A stretch of DNA of 64,000 bases from Modicisalibacter sp049808615 (lineage in GTDB: Bacteria; Pseudomonadota; Gammaproteobacteria; Pseudomonadales; Halomonadaceae): positions 73,605 through 137,604 of the forward strand of contig NZ_JBNCAN010000010.1 of the NCBI RefSeq assembly GCF_049808615.1, in the 5' to 3' direction. Position 1 is the stretch's first letter, and the number at the start of each line of letters is the position of its first letter. Shown in pieces: positions 49,567-56,850 of this stretch. The notes under the pieces were generated by a model. The model saw only the letters and a program-made list of their open reading frames with translations, was not told the DNA's origin and made no database searches. The position numbers were made by a program, and so were the translations under genes.

Positions 49567-49628
49567 AACGTGCTCTCCTCTCATCCCCCAGGTAGCGGGG
49601 TCTCACGAGAGGTAGGGGGGGCACTGAC
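49567..49628 (-). promoter_or_regulatory. Leader element 1 (upstream of ERF)
   Basis: Read on the minus strand: GTCA, seven bases, CCCTACC, outer arm CCUCUC pairing GAGAGG, inner stem CCCC/GGGG. This inner hairpin is unrelated in sequence to the others but keeps the pairing. The Shine-Dalgarno lies in the outer 3' arm. Confidence 0.8.
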
Positions 49629-49717
49629 AGATAGCTAAGGAGGTGACGCAACTAGCTGAATATCAAAAGAAAACGAAGAATGAGCGCAGAAACTGAAACG
49701 TATCGCATGGAGAACTG

Positions 49718-49948
49718 ATGTACCGCGCATGGGAACTAGACGAATACGCTAGGCCCCATTCACCACGAGTCGCAGCGCATATAATCGACAAGAATAAAAA
49801 AGCTGATCATGGAAATAAGGCAAAGGAAGCGACAGCCGACCCCGTGCTGATGGCCTTGAATACTGACGCTCCTCCAGGTGGATTGCTTGCCACCCTGAAG
49901 AGTGTCCCGAAAGCAACAAACAGGGAGCGGAGGTTAACGATGATTTAA
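49718..49948 (+). CDS. Possible small protein, 76 aa
   Basis: The frame starts at ATG 49718 with GGAG 6 bases before. It encodes a charged, polar product (MYRAWELDEYARPHSPRV, then KNKKADHGNKAKEA). It runs opposite to its neighbours and is not supported by any motif. It may be real or fortuitous. Confidence 0.35.
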   Translation: MYRAWELDEYARPHSPRVAAHIIDKNKKADHGNKAKEATADPVLMALNTDAPPGGLLATLKSVPKATNRERRLTMI

Positions 49949-50018
49949 CTGAACGACGCTCCATTCCCACGAAACACTTGATTCAGCTAACAAGCATCCC
50001 GTCCCTATGGCTGAACAT

Positions 50019-50055
50019 TAAAAAGCCCTCCCAACAGGATGTTAGGAGGGCTTGA
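50019..50055 (-). terminator. Terminator of the primase cassette
   Basis: AGCCCTCC pairs with GGAGGGCT around CAACAGGATGTTA; the minus strand ends with TTTTT. It follows the primase stop. Confidence 0.85.
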
Positions 50056-50058
50056 AGG

Positions 50059-51153
50059 TTAAGCGGCCTGACCTTCGCGAGGAAACCTCGCCAGGTTGCC
50101 ACTGGTGTACACGTCAGCCCAGTCCAGGCTTTTGTCAGGACCGGAGCTGGGTGCATCCGGGATTCGGATAGACGCCTGAATCCCCTTCTCCCATAGGCGA
50201 GCCTGAAGCGCTTTTGCCGCATCCTGCCCAGCCCTTCGACCCTTCTTGTCCGGCAGGTCACGATCAGCCCAGATCACGACCTCCTTGACCCCTTCTGGTG
50301 GCTCAAAAGCCCCCATCAGAGACGCGGACAACACGGGCCATACCGGCATGCCTGTCGCTGCCCGAACAGCCAGGGCAGTCTCAATGCCCTCGGCGATGCC
50401 GAGAACACCGCCGACCGCACTGCCAAGCCGGATAGCACCACCACCGACCTCGCCGCCATTGACGACCGGAAACAGCTTCTTGGCCTTCGCCACGGGCGCC
50501 TTCTCCACCACACCGTTCTGTGAACGGTGGAGATACGTCCGGTGCATGGTCACAGGTTGGCCATCGGCATCCCGCACGATCGTCAGCAAGGCCGGGTAGT
50601 GGCCCACCACCTTGCCTTTCTCGATGTAGGCGAGGTTCGGGTGAAGCCGCGCCTCGCTTTCCATCACGCTGAGCATCGACTTCACGGGCAAGCCGCGGAA
50701 TTGCAGGTAGCTCCCCAGGAGAAACCTGCCTTCCCCCTTGTCCAGCGGCAGAGCTTCCGTCCAGCGCTTACGCAGCGTGGGGCGGATGTCCTGCTTGGGC
50801 TTGGGCTTAGGCGGCACGGGCCGCGACACAGCAGGCGCCAGCGGCTCAACCGACTTCTCGCCGAGCGCTCCCATCACCTGCTCCAGGATCTCCGGGAGAT
50901 TCCAGCCCTTCAGCTCCTTGAGCAGGCTGAAGCCATCCCAGTTACCGCAAGTGCAGATCGCTGTGCCACGCAGCTGAAAGTCGCGATCGAGCCGGAAGTC
51001 CTCTTTCCCACCATGGACGGGGCAATCGATATGCGTGCCAGGGTGCTCGAGAGCTGCGTCCAGCTCAGGACAGAGGGCTTGGAAGACCTCCCCCCAGCGC
51101 CCTTGGGCGATACGCTTCACATCAGCGATCTCGTACTTGTTGCTCTTGCTCAT
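50059..51153 (-). CDS. Toprim/zinc-ribbon primase-helicase-like protein
   Basis: This 364-residue protein has an early zinc-ribbon-like site (CPVHGGKEDFRL, then CTCGNWDG), consistent with P4-type or phage primases. A linker follows, and the Toprim-like part (GVLGIAEGIETALAV, then EVVIWADRDLPDKKG) carries the usual Glu and Asp-x-Asp. It would lay primers on single-stranded plasmid DNA, useful right after transfer. It is preceded by a leader element and closed by its own terminator. Confidence 0.82.
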   Translation of the reverse strand: MSKSNKYEIADVKRIAQGRWGEVFQALCPELDAALEHPGTHIDCPVHGGKEDFRLDRDFQLRGTAICTCGNWDGFSLLKELKGWNLPEILEQVMGALGEKSVEPLAPAVSRPVPPKPKPKQDIRPTLRKRWTEALPLDKGEGRFLLGSYLQFRGLPVKSMLSVMESEARLHPNLAYIEKGKVVGHYPALLTIVRDADGQPVTMHRTYLHRSQNGVVEKAPVAKAKKLFPVVNGGEVGGGAIRLGSAVGGVLGIAEGIETALAVRAATGMPVWPVLSASLMGAFEPPEGVKEVVIWADRDLPDKKGRRAGQDAAKALQARLWEKGIQASIRIPDAPSSGPDKSLDWADVYTSGNLARFPREGQAA

Positions 51154-51216
51154 GATCAGTCTCCTCTCTCATTCCCGGTTGCCCGGATCTCACAAGGAGG
51201 TAGGGCGAGGTGTGAC
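51154..51216 (-). promoter_or_regulatory. Leader element 2 (upstream of primase)
   Basis: Inner hairpin UCCGG-GCAA-CCGGG with a GNRA-type tetraloop. Outer pairing CUCCU/AGGAG covers the Shine-Dalgarno. GTCA-N7-CCCTACC is intact. Confidence 0.8.
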
Positions 51217-51281
51217 GGTTATGGAGAGATAGGGGAGCGACTGCCACGTTCGCGGGTGACGGGATCAAGGCGCCAGCTCGA

Positions 51282-51332
51282 TTTCGCATGCGAAACTGAA
51301 AAAAGCCCCAAGCACGGATGTGCCTGGGGCTT
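51282..51332. terminator. TTTCGCATGCGAAA palindrome (copy 6) next to the methyltransferase terminator
   Basis: The palindrome is at 51282-51295. The terminator AAAAGCCCCAAGCACGGA...TGCCTGGGGCTT lies at 51299-51332. The pair ends the methyltransferase cassette on the minus strand. Confidence 0.75.
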
Positions 51333-51342
51333 GAAGGGTAGA

Positions 51343-52710
51343 TCAGGCTGCTATGGCATCTGAGCGTTTCAAGCTCGCCAAGCAGTTGCCGACCAGACGG
51401 CCTACGGCACGGAATGCCGTGAACACGACTGATTGGCCCAGCAACTCATGGCTGACGGTTTCCGACAGGCCATGAACCAGCTCTTCCGGGATCGTCTTAA
51501 CCCGGGCATGTTCCGCCTTGGTCAGGAGACGGGACAAGCTGGGGTCATCCGGGTGCCGGATGAACGGCTCAGTAGATCGGGCCTTCGCGTAGCCGCGCCC
51601 AATCGTCCCGAGGCCATCCTCGCTTCCATCGAGCAGCTGCCGACGAAAGCCTTTCCCTGAGGCCAGGTCACGCGCCTCCTTGTCCGCCAGGTACGAGTAG
51701 GCCTTGTACCGTGACTCGACCGCTTCACGAGGTTCAAGCACCTCCTGAAGCGAGGCTTCACGCTGACGCACCGGCTCCAGCTTACCGAGGTCAACCTCAA
51801 CCCCTTTGCTGACCGCGAGCATGCACAGCCTGTCACGCCGCTCCAATGCACCGAGGGCATGCCCATCGAGGACAGTCTCCTGGACCTCGTAGCCAAGCCC
51901 CGACAGCACATTGCGAATCACCATCATGCTGACAGTGTTCTGGTAGGGCGGGACATTCTCGAGCAGGACGGCTGCCGGCCGAAGGGTCTGGATGGCATTC
52001 AGAAAGGCGACGAAAAGGCTCCCAGCCGTCTCGTGCGCTTCCGCATGCGCCAGGCCATTCTTGGCACGCCCCGACAAACTGGCGCCTGTGCAGGGCAAAC
52101 CGGCCAATAACAGGTGGACAGGAGGCAGCTTATGCCACTCCACATCCTGCATTGGCCCCTGGATAGCGATACTGTCCTCATCCCAGACGGGATTGTTGGC
52201 CAGTGAAGCATCCAGGTAGGCACCCTCCAGCTCATTGGCAAAGGCCAATCGAGAGGGCACTCCGGCATCTGCCAGCCCCGTGTGTATGGCCAGATCAAGC
52301 ACGCCACCGCCATGCGCGATCGAACCAATTTCCAAGGGCTCCCCGTTGCTGAGGGTCTTGAGCAGCCGCTCCATGCGCTCCGACTCAGCGAGGTCGTGAT
52401 GATGGATCGTGATGTCGATGCGGTTGCCCCGCACAACGACACGAACCCTCTCGACCTTGCCCAGCGCCTCAGCCAACTCGGCAGCGGTGATGTCGATCAC
52501 CGGCAGCTCGTTCTCCCCACGCTTCCGGCGAGACACCTTGTAGGCGCCATCTGCCGCAAACTGGAGGGTCAGGCTTTTTCGACCGGCGACGAGGTTGAAA
52601 CGCTGACCAGGAGAGATCCCGGTACGCGCCAGCCGGTTGCCTTCCAGCCACAGACGCTGCTTGCCACGATGCTCACCAATCTTGGTGTAAATCACAGTGC
52701 TCTTGCTCAT
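51343..52710 (-). CDS. C5-cytosine DNA methyltransferase with N-terminal extra domain
   Basis: This 455-residue protein has the m5C motifs: the catalytic Cys207 in GLPCTGAS, ENVPPY near residue 250 and ALERRDRL near residue 288. Residues 1-125 form an extra region with LEGNRLARTGISPGQRFNL, which resembles an AbrB/SymE-like beta fold. No restriction partner is adjacent, so it is an orphan, probably for protecting the plasmid from host restriction. It is preceded by a leader element and closed by a terminator. Confidence 0.85.
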   Translation of the reverse strand: MSKSTVIYTKIGEHRGKQRLWLEGNRLARTGISPGQRFNLVAGRKSLTLQFAADGAYKVSRRKRGENELPVIDITAAELAEALGKVERVRVVVRGNRIDITIHHHDLAESERMERLLKTLSNGEPLEIGSIAHGGGVLDLAIHTGLADAGVPSRLAFANELEGAYLDASLANNPVWDEDSIAIQGPMQDVEWHKLPPVHLLLAGLPCTGASLSGRAKNGLAHAEAHETAGSLFVAFLNAIQTLRPAAVLLENVPPYQNTVSMMVIRNVLSGLGYEVQETVLDGHALGALERRDRLCMLAVSKGVEVDLGKLEPVRQREASLQEVLEPREAVESRYKAYSYLADKEARDLASGKGFRRQLLDGSEDGLGTIGRGYAKARSTEPFIRHPDDPSLSRLLTKAEHARVKTIPEELVHGLSETVSHELLGQSVVFTAFRAVGRLVGNCLASLKRSDAIAA

Positions 52711-52774
52711 GATCCATCTCCTCTCTCATTCCTGCGATATGCAGGTCTCGAGAAGAGGTAGGGCGCAGAGTGAC
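52711..52774 (-). promoter_or_regulatory. Leader element 3 (upstream of m5C methyltransferase)
   Basis: Inner hairpin CCUGC-AUAUC-GCAGG. Outer stem CUCUUCUC pairs GAGAGGAG with one G-U pair. GTCA-N7-CCCTACC is intact. Confidence 0.82.
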
Positions 52775-52814
52775 CGAGGGCCGGGGAGGGGAAAGCCTGA
52801 GGTGCCAGGAGGCC

Positions 52815-53471
52815 TCAGCAACAGCTGCCTTGGTATTCCTGGATGGACGCCTCCTCGAGGAGCTTGTCGGCAGCTTCTTGAAGGCTGGCGGCCATGCCGG
52901 GAGACTCAGCCAGGGCAGTTTCAGCGCGCTCTCGGTAAGCCTGAGCACGCTGCCGGCACAGGTAGGCTGGAAAAGGGGGTATCGCGTAGTCGACAGGAAC
53001 CAGCGCCTGGCTGCGCGGCGCGTAACCCAGTCGTGAGACGGCTCGACCGTAATTGTCGAAGAGCGTGGCGCCCTCGAGGAGGTCATGGGCGGCTCCACTG
53101 GCCTCCCAGGCGTCGACTAGCGGTTTCATGGGGTGTTGAGTAGCCCGCGCCAGCGAGGCAACCACCTGCATGCTGACATGGTGAGGCACAAGGCAGGTCG
53201 CCATGGTAGGAAGCCATGGGCATACAGGGCGCTCTCTCCGGCCCCTCAAGCGGATTTCGGCGACATAGCCGAGCTTGGGCATTGCCTCGAGGTTCTGGAG
53301 CAGCCTGCGCTCTCTGTGGGGCGGGAGGCCTAATGCCTGCTTATGGTGGAGTGCCTTCGTGATCACGGCATGCTCAAGCCGATACCAGGCTTCAAACAGG
53401 AGGGCATCCAACAGGGTGGGGGCGCGTTGACCGAGCAGCTTCAAAGGCAAGGTCGGCAAGCCAACGGTCAT
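52815..53471 (-). CDS. Hypothetical protein, 218 aa
   Basis: ATG 53471 follows GGAGTGACGCG. The protein has many Leu/Arg helices (LLGQRAPTLLDALLFEAWYRLEHAV), a Cys-containing middle (RRERPVCPWLPTM), and an Ala/Glu-rich end with a double Cys (GSCC). It lies right after a terminator and has no leader element, so it must depend on read-through or an internal promoter. Family unknown. Confidence 0.6.
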   Translation of the reverse strand: MTVGLPTLPLKLLGQRAPTLLDALLFEAWYRLEHAVITKALHHKQALGLPPHRERRLLQNLEAMPKLGYVAEIRLRGRRERPVCPWLPTMATCLVPHHVSMQVVASLARATQHPMKPLVDAWEASGAAHDLLEGATLFDNYGRAVSRLGYAPRSQALVPVDYAIPPFPAYLCRQRAQAYRERAETALAESPGMAASLQEAADKLLEEASIQEYQGSCC

Positions 53472-53489
53472 CGCGTCACTCCAGGAAAG

Positions 53490-53514
53490 GAAAAGACCCC
53501 AGCGAGTGGGGTCT
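53490..53514 (-). terminator. Terminator of the 53526-53897 cassette
   Basis: AGACCCCA and TGGGGTCT form a stem with the loop GCGAG; the minus strand continues TTTT. Confidence 0.75.
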
Positions 53515-53525
53515 GAGAAACAGGG

Positions 53526-53897
53526 TTAGGCAGCCGACTTGATGGCATTGACCAAAGAGACGCCGCGCTCATAGGCTTCACACGCCAGCTCTTCAGCAAG
53601 CTCATCCAGATAGCTGTTATCGTCGCCGATGTTGACCTCGACGCCGCCAAGAACCGCAGCGCAGTCATCCAGCAGAACGGATTGACCGGCCACGTCGACA
53701 GACACCTTTGCCCTGAGCAAACCGTAGAACCATTCATCATCCCGCCAGCGCTGTTTATCGGTCTCGCTGTGGCAGTCGAAGTGGTCCGGGGTTACGTCCG
53801 GGTCGCGATCCAGGAGCACCGTCACAGTGAAGTCCCCCTGGGTGCCCTGAACGGTGTCGGAGCAGATAGCAAAGTTGTCGAATTTCGTGAGTTCCAT
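53526..53897 (-). CDS. Hypothetical protein, 123 aa (paralogue of 54032-54391)
   Basis: The protein is acidic, with FAICSDTVQGTQGDFTVTVLLDRDPDV, LLRAKVSVDVAGQSVLLDD and LAEELACEAYERGVSLVNAI. The order of segments matches the 119-residue gene at 54032. The two were probably made by duplication, each with its own leader element and terminator. Function unknown. Confidence 0.65.
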   Translation of the reverse strand: MELTKFDNFAICSDTVQGTQGDFTVTVLLDRDPDVTPDHFDCHSETDKQRWRDDEWFYGLLRAKVSVDVAGQSVLLDDCAAVLGGVEVNIGDDNSYLDELAEELACEAYERGVSLVNAIKSAA

Positions 53898-53961
53898 GAT
53901 CGTTCTCCTCTCTCATTCCTGCGGTATGCAGGTCTCGAAAGGAGGTAGGGGAGGGTGTGAC
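53898..53961 (-). promoter_or_regulatory. Leader element 4
   Basis: Inner hairpin CCUGC-AUACC-GCAGG. Outer stem CUCCUUUC/GAGAGGAG has one G-U pair. GTCA-N7-CCCTACC is intact. The Shine-Dalgarno is inside the outer arm. Confidence 0.82.
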
Positions 53962-53982
53962 ACCAGCCATGGTACCCGCGTG

Positions 53983-54013
53983 AAAAAGCCCCCACATGTC
54001 GCCATGGGGGGCT
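53983..54013 (-). terminator. Terminator of the 54032-54391 cassette
   Basis: AGCCCCC pairs with GGGGGCT around ACATGTCGCCAT; the minus strand ends TTTTT. Confidence 0.8.
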
Positions 54014-54031
54014 CTGAAGGTCTTTCTGGCG

Positions 54032-54391
54032 TCAAGCGGCACGAGTCGTTGGGCCGACCATGCTTCTTGCCTTCTCCAGGGCTCGGTGCGCCAGCACGGC
54101 CGCCTGGGCATCAAGGTGGTTACTCGTCACCCCGACATTGACACCGATCGCGTGCTGCTTGGCCCGAGCATCCGGGATGCGGATAGAGTGCTCGTTGATG
54201 GCCACGCTCACCTCGGCTTCCAGCATGGCGACGAACCCATAATGCTCGGTGGCCTCGGCACAACGCTTGTGGTCCTCAGGGGACGCCTCGTAATCGTGCT
54301 TCAGGGTGACCGTCACCGTGTAGGCCCCAGCGAAGCCCACAACAGAATCACCGATCATCGCATAGGTATAGAACCGCTCCAGCTTCATCAT
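54032..54391 (-). CDS. Hypothetical protein, 119 aa (paralogue of 53526-53897)
   Basis: The protein has YAMIGDSVVGFAGAYTVTVTLKHDYEA, LEAEVSVAINEHSIRIPDA and LDAQAAVLAHRALEKARSM, matching its neighbour segment by segment (VTVTLKHDYEASPEDH against VTVLLDRDPDVTPDHF). ATG 54391 is directly behind a leader element. The duplication has spread along with the regulatory cassette. Function unknown. Confidence 0.65.
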   Translation of the reverse strand: MMKLERFYTYAMIGDSVVGFAGAYTVTVTLKHDYEASPEDHKRCAEATEHYGFVAMLEAEVSVAINEHSIRIPDARAKQHAIGVNVGVTSNHLDAQAAVLAHRALEKARSMVGPTTRAA

Positions 54392-54453
54392 CCATCTCCT
54401 CTCTCATTCCTGCGGGGGTGCAGGTCTCGAGAGGAGGTAGGGAGATCAATGAC
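54392..54453 (-). promoter_or_regulatory. Leader element 5
   Basis: Inner hairpin CCUGC-ACCCCC-GCAGG. Outer stem CUCCUCUC/GAGAGGAG is perfect over 8 bp. GTCA-N7-CCCTACC is intact. Confidence 0.82.
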
Positions 54454-54528
54454 AGTGCTGGCGCCGGGAATCGGTGGCCACCATGCAGGCCGGTGGCCAC
54501 CGTCAGAGGAACGGGAGGCAGGAGGGGG

Positions 54529-54942
54529 TTATGCCGCTACCTGGGCCAGCAGGGAGCGAACGTGCGGATTGGCATCCCGTCCATCACCTTCCACCCCTTG
54601 GGCAGGGCGACGGAGCGCATGACTTGCCCAGAGCGCGACCGCGGCGGAACGGCTGACACCAGCGTTGCAGTGGATCAGCAGCTTCACCGGCTGCCGGGCC
54701 TTCGCCCAGTGGCCGATCCAGGCCGAGATCCGACGCGCATCATCCGGGGTCATCGGCTCTTCGCAGCCAAAGCCTTCCCCCGGTACGACATCATCGAACT
54801 GCATGGAGAGCACGTCCCCCCACCCCCTGGCCAAGCGGGGTGACCGCTCATCGATGCCATGGATGGACAGCACAACCGTGTCTGCGGTGGCCTGCCGGCG
54901 TTCGATGTCGCGACGGCTGGTGTATTCGATGCTGGTAATCAT
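54529..54942 (-). CDS. Dual-specificity-type protein phosphatase
   Basis: This 137-residue protein carries the Cys-based phosphatase loop HCNAGVSRS, with Cys92 and Arg98. An early Asp (WGDVLSMQFDD) could be the general acid. Usual family length is 140-170 residues. On a mobile element it may act on phosphoproteins or phosphorylated nucleotides; the target is unknown. Its start overlaps the end of the upstream gene as ATGA. Confidence 0.8.
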   Translation of the reverse strand: MITSIEYTSRRDIERRQATADTVVLSIHGIDERSPRLARGWGDVLSMQFDDVVPGEGFGCEEPMTPDDARRISAWIGHWAKARQPVKLLIHCNAGVSRSAAVALWASHALRRPAQGVEGDGRDANPHVRSLLAQVAA

Positions 54943-55277
54943 GACGCTATCTCCGTGCTTGTGTTCATTGCGTTGAGCGCCAGCTGCTTGATGTGGCCGG
55001 CGAAGCTCAGACGCTTCGCGTACTCGGCATGCAGGTCGCGCCGAGCCTGTAGTTGATCAAGTCGTGAGACGTTCCCCTGGGTTTCGACCAGGACGGCTTG
55101 TGCGGTGGCGTAGTACCGCGCCAGGCGCTCGCGGCTTGGGTACATCGGGTGTGAACGGCGCCATGACAACCGCTCGCTGGCCTCGCCAATGACGAGTGAG
55201 CGCGAGAGCGGGTTGTCCAGATAATGGCGCACCAGCTGTTCTCCGGCTGGCTCCACCACGGGGCTGGGTCGCTGCAT
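54939..55277 (-). CDS. Hypothetical helical protein, 112 aa
   Basis: ATG 55277 (MQRPSPVVEPAG) is chosen because the leader element ends just before it. The product is helical and basic (LSWRRSHPMYPSRERLARYYATAQAVLVE). It is translationally coupled to the phosphatase, so it may bind to it or deliver substrate. Family unknown. Confidence 0.65.
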   Translation of the reverse strand: MQRPSPVVEPAGEQLVRHYLDNPLSRSLVIGEASERLSWRRSHPMYPSRERLARYYATAQAVLVETQGNVSRLDQLQARRDLHAEYAKRLSFAGHIKQLALNAMNTSTEIAS

Positions 55278-55345
55278 GGGGCCTCCCACATCATCCACCA
55301 GCCGACACATCGGCTGGCTCAAAGGGAGGTAGGGCGCTTGGTGAC
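55278..55345 (-). promoter_or_regulatory. Leader element 6
   Basis: Inner hairpin CCAGCCGA-UGUG-UCGGCUGG is perfect but unrelated in sequence to the other copies. The outer stem is CCUCCC/GGGAGG. Structure is kept while both stem sequences have changed. GTCA-N7-CCCTACC is intact. Confidence 0.82.
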
Positions 55346-55363
55346 ACAGCGACCAGAGGCGAG

Positions 55364-55393
55364 AAAGCCCCAACTAGCGAGCTAGAAGGGGCT
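55364..55393 (-). terminator. Terminator after the 55413 frame
   Basis: AAGCCCC pairs with GGGGCTT around AACTAGCGAGCTAGAA, which itself contains CTAGCGAGCTAG. It follows a possible small ORF. Confidence 0.7.
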
Positions 55394-55412
55394 TGAAGGG
55401 TACTGCAAGGAA

Positions 55413-55619
55413 TCAGATCAGCTCAAATGACTTGGGCTGCTGATTTGCTGTGCGTGACAGCATACCCTGGGCAACATGGCCACAGGGATTCCTCATGGAG
55501 GTTTCAGGACAGCTGACGTAAGCGCCCTCGCGTGATAGCCGAATAAGCCAGCGGGCCTTGTCCAAGCAGCCTGAAAACCAAACCGATGAGGTCTACGAAA
55601 GCAATTTTCTCGCTCTCAT
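55413..55619 (-). pseudogene. Broken small gene behind leader element 7
   Basis: The minus-strand frame from ATG 55619 (MRARKLLS) meets TAG at 55593-55595. It then reads on in the same frame as SSVWFSGCLDKARWLIRLSR, REGAYVSC, NPCGHVAQGML and ends at 55413. The second part looks like genuine protein (Cys-rich, helical), so a small gene has probably been interrupted, or translation begins later at a TTG. The surrounding 55278-55738 holds only leader elements and a terminator. Confidence 0.35.
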
Positions 55620-55665
55620 ACCGTTCTACGAACGGCCTCGCCCATAAGATAGGGCGGCAGGTGAC
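55609..55665 (-). promoter_or_regulatory. Leader element 7, partly decayed
   Basis: GTCA-N7-CCCTATC and an inner hairpin CCGUUC-GUA-GAACGG remain, with TATGAGAGCGAG in the Shine-Dalgarno position. No outer pairing arm can be recognised. It sits in front of the broken small gene. Confidence 0.6.
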
Positions 55666-55738
55666 AGCTGGGAAGGCTTCAGTTGGAAATCCGTGAACTG
55701 AGGTGTTCCTGGCAGCGCAGAGCGACAGGCATCAACCC

Positions 55739-56404
55739 CTAACCCGGAACCCCCTCTGCCGGCGCCAGCAGGTGCTGGCCATCGGCCGTTGCATCATTGA
55801 CCGCCTGGCCGACCTCATAGGTCGCCAGCTGCGACGGGTGGAGAGGCTTGAGCTGCTGTTTCAGCGTATCGCGGTCCTGTACCTCGGGGTCGAGCCAAGC
55901 CTCAGCGCCAGCGGCGACGACGACCGGCATGCGGCTATGAACCTGCTTTGCCACGCCCTGGGCCGGCTGGGTCACGATCGCGCACCCCAGCTCGCCATCA
56001 GCTCGCTTGGTGAAGACACCCGCCAGAAACAGCAGGCCACTCGAGGCCCCGTGGAAGTAGAAGGGGTGCTTGCGCTCTCCCTCATGCCGCCACTCGAACC
56101 AGCCGTTCACTGGCACCAGGCAGCGGTGGCGAGCGAAAGCGCCTTTCCAGAACCGGCTCGTCGCCAGGCTCTCGGCCCTGGCTACATGCGTGCGCGGCGC
56201 GTCCTCTGGCGCCCACCTGGGCTTGAAGGACCACTGAAGGGTGGTCACTTCAGGGGCGCCCTCCGTGGCAGCGATCGCCACGATAGGGCCGCCCGGGGGG
56301 ATGTTGTACCGGGCCGGTGGGAATGTTGAACCGGACGACAGGGGGTAGCCGAAGCTCTCGGCCACCTGGCGAGGGTCATCATAGAGGGCGAAGCGTCCAC
56401 ACAT
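55739..56404 (-). CDS. SRAP-domain protein (YedK/HMCES-like)
   Basis: This 221-residue protein has the full SRAP set: catalytic Cys2 (MCGRFALYD), Asn34 (RYNIPPG), Glu104 (VNGWFEW) and His156 (VHSRMP). ARAES and RCLVPVN also match. SRAP proteins form covalent links with abasic sites in single-stranded DNA and shield them. This fits a role for incoming single-stranded plasmid DNA. It follows the 92-residue gene by 17 bases and has no leader element. Confidence 0.92.
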   Translation of the reverse strand: MCGRFALYDDPRQVAESFGYPLSSGSTFPPARYNIPPGGPIVAIAATEGAPEVTTLQWSFKPRWAPEDAPRTHVARAESLATSRFWKGAFARHRCLVPVNGWFEWRHEGERKHPFYFHGASSGLLFLAGVFTKRADGELGCAIVTQPAQGVAKQVHSRMPVVVAAGAEAWLDPEVQDRDTLKQQLKPLHPSQLATYEVGQAVNDATADGQHLLAPAEGVPG

Positions 56405-56421
56405 GGCTGCTGTTCACTCGA

Positions 56422-56700
56422 TCATTCGGCCGGCTCACCGTACTGCTCGCGATAGTGTCTGGCTTCTTCGCATTCCGGTGTCAGGCCTATCATGTCCAAA
56501 AGCTGGCGCTCCCAAGCGCCAGGTCGACGTGAGCCATCGGCGATGGCAACCGCCACCTCCTGCATCATCTCCTCAACCGTTTCCCATGGGATCGCGGCGC
56601 CATGCTGCTTCTGGAGCTTCGTCAGGTACTCCAGCTCGGCATGGACATCGGCCGGCAGGGTGATTGTCAGCGGTACGGTATTGCTCTCCTCGACTGCCAT
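56422..56700 (-). CDS. Small hypothetical protein, 92 aa
   Basis: ATG 56700 follows GAGGAGCCCG. The N-terminus TVPLTITLPADVHAELEYLTKLQ looks like a ribbon-helix-helix DNA-binding arm and helix; the rest is acidic and helical (VEEMMQEVAVAIAD). It shares a transcript with the SRAP gene, so it may regulate it. Confidence 0.6.
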   Translation of the reverse strand: MAVEESNTVPLTITLPADVHAELEYLTKLQKQHGAAIPWETVEEMMQEVAVAIADGSRRPGAWERQLLDMIGLTPECEEARHYREQYGEPAE

Positions 56701-56807
56701 CAGCGGGCTCCTCGTGGGCGATTCGTGGTTTTAAGGATACCAGCCCCTACGCCGTGTGCTGCGCCAGCAGGCGTCGGGGTCGGGGATAATGCTTAACCCG
56801 CCCAGAG

Positions 56808-56841
56808 AAAAGCCCCCAGGCAATGCAATGCCATGGGGGCT
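56808..56841 (-). terminator. Terminator of the 56851-57744 cassette
   Basis: AAAAGCCCCCAGGCA pairs with TGCCATGGGGGCT around ATGCAA. The minus strand ends TTTT. Confidence 0.8.
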
Positions 56842-56850
56842 GAAGTGCTA

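Noticed and set aside
51343..52710. Type II restriction-modification system
   Set aside because: No endonuclease-like gene lies on either side of the methyltransferase.
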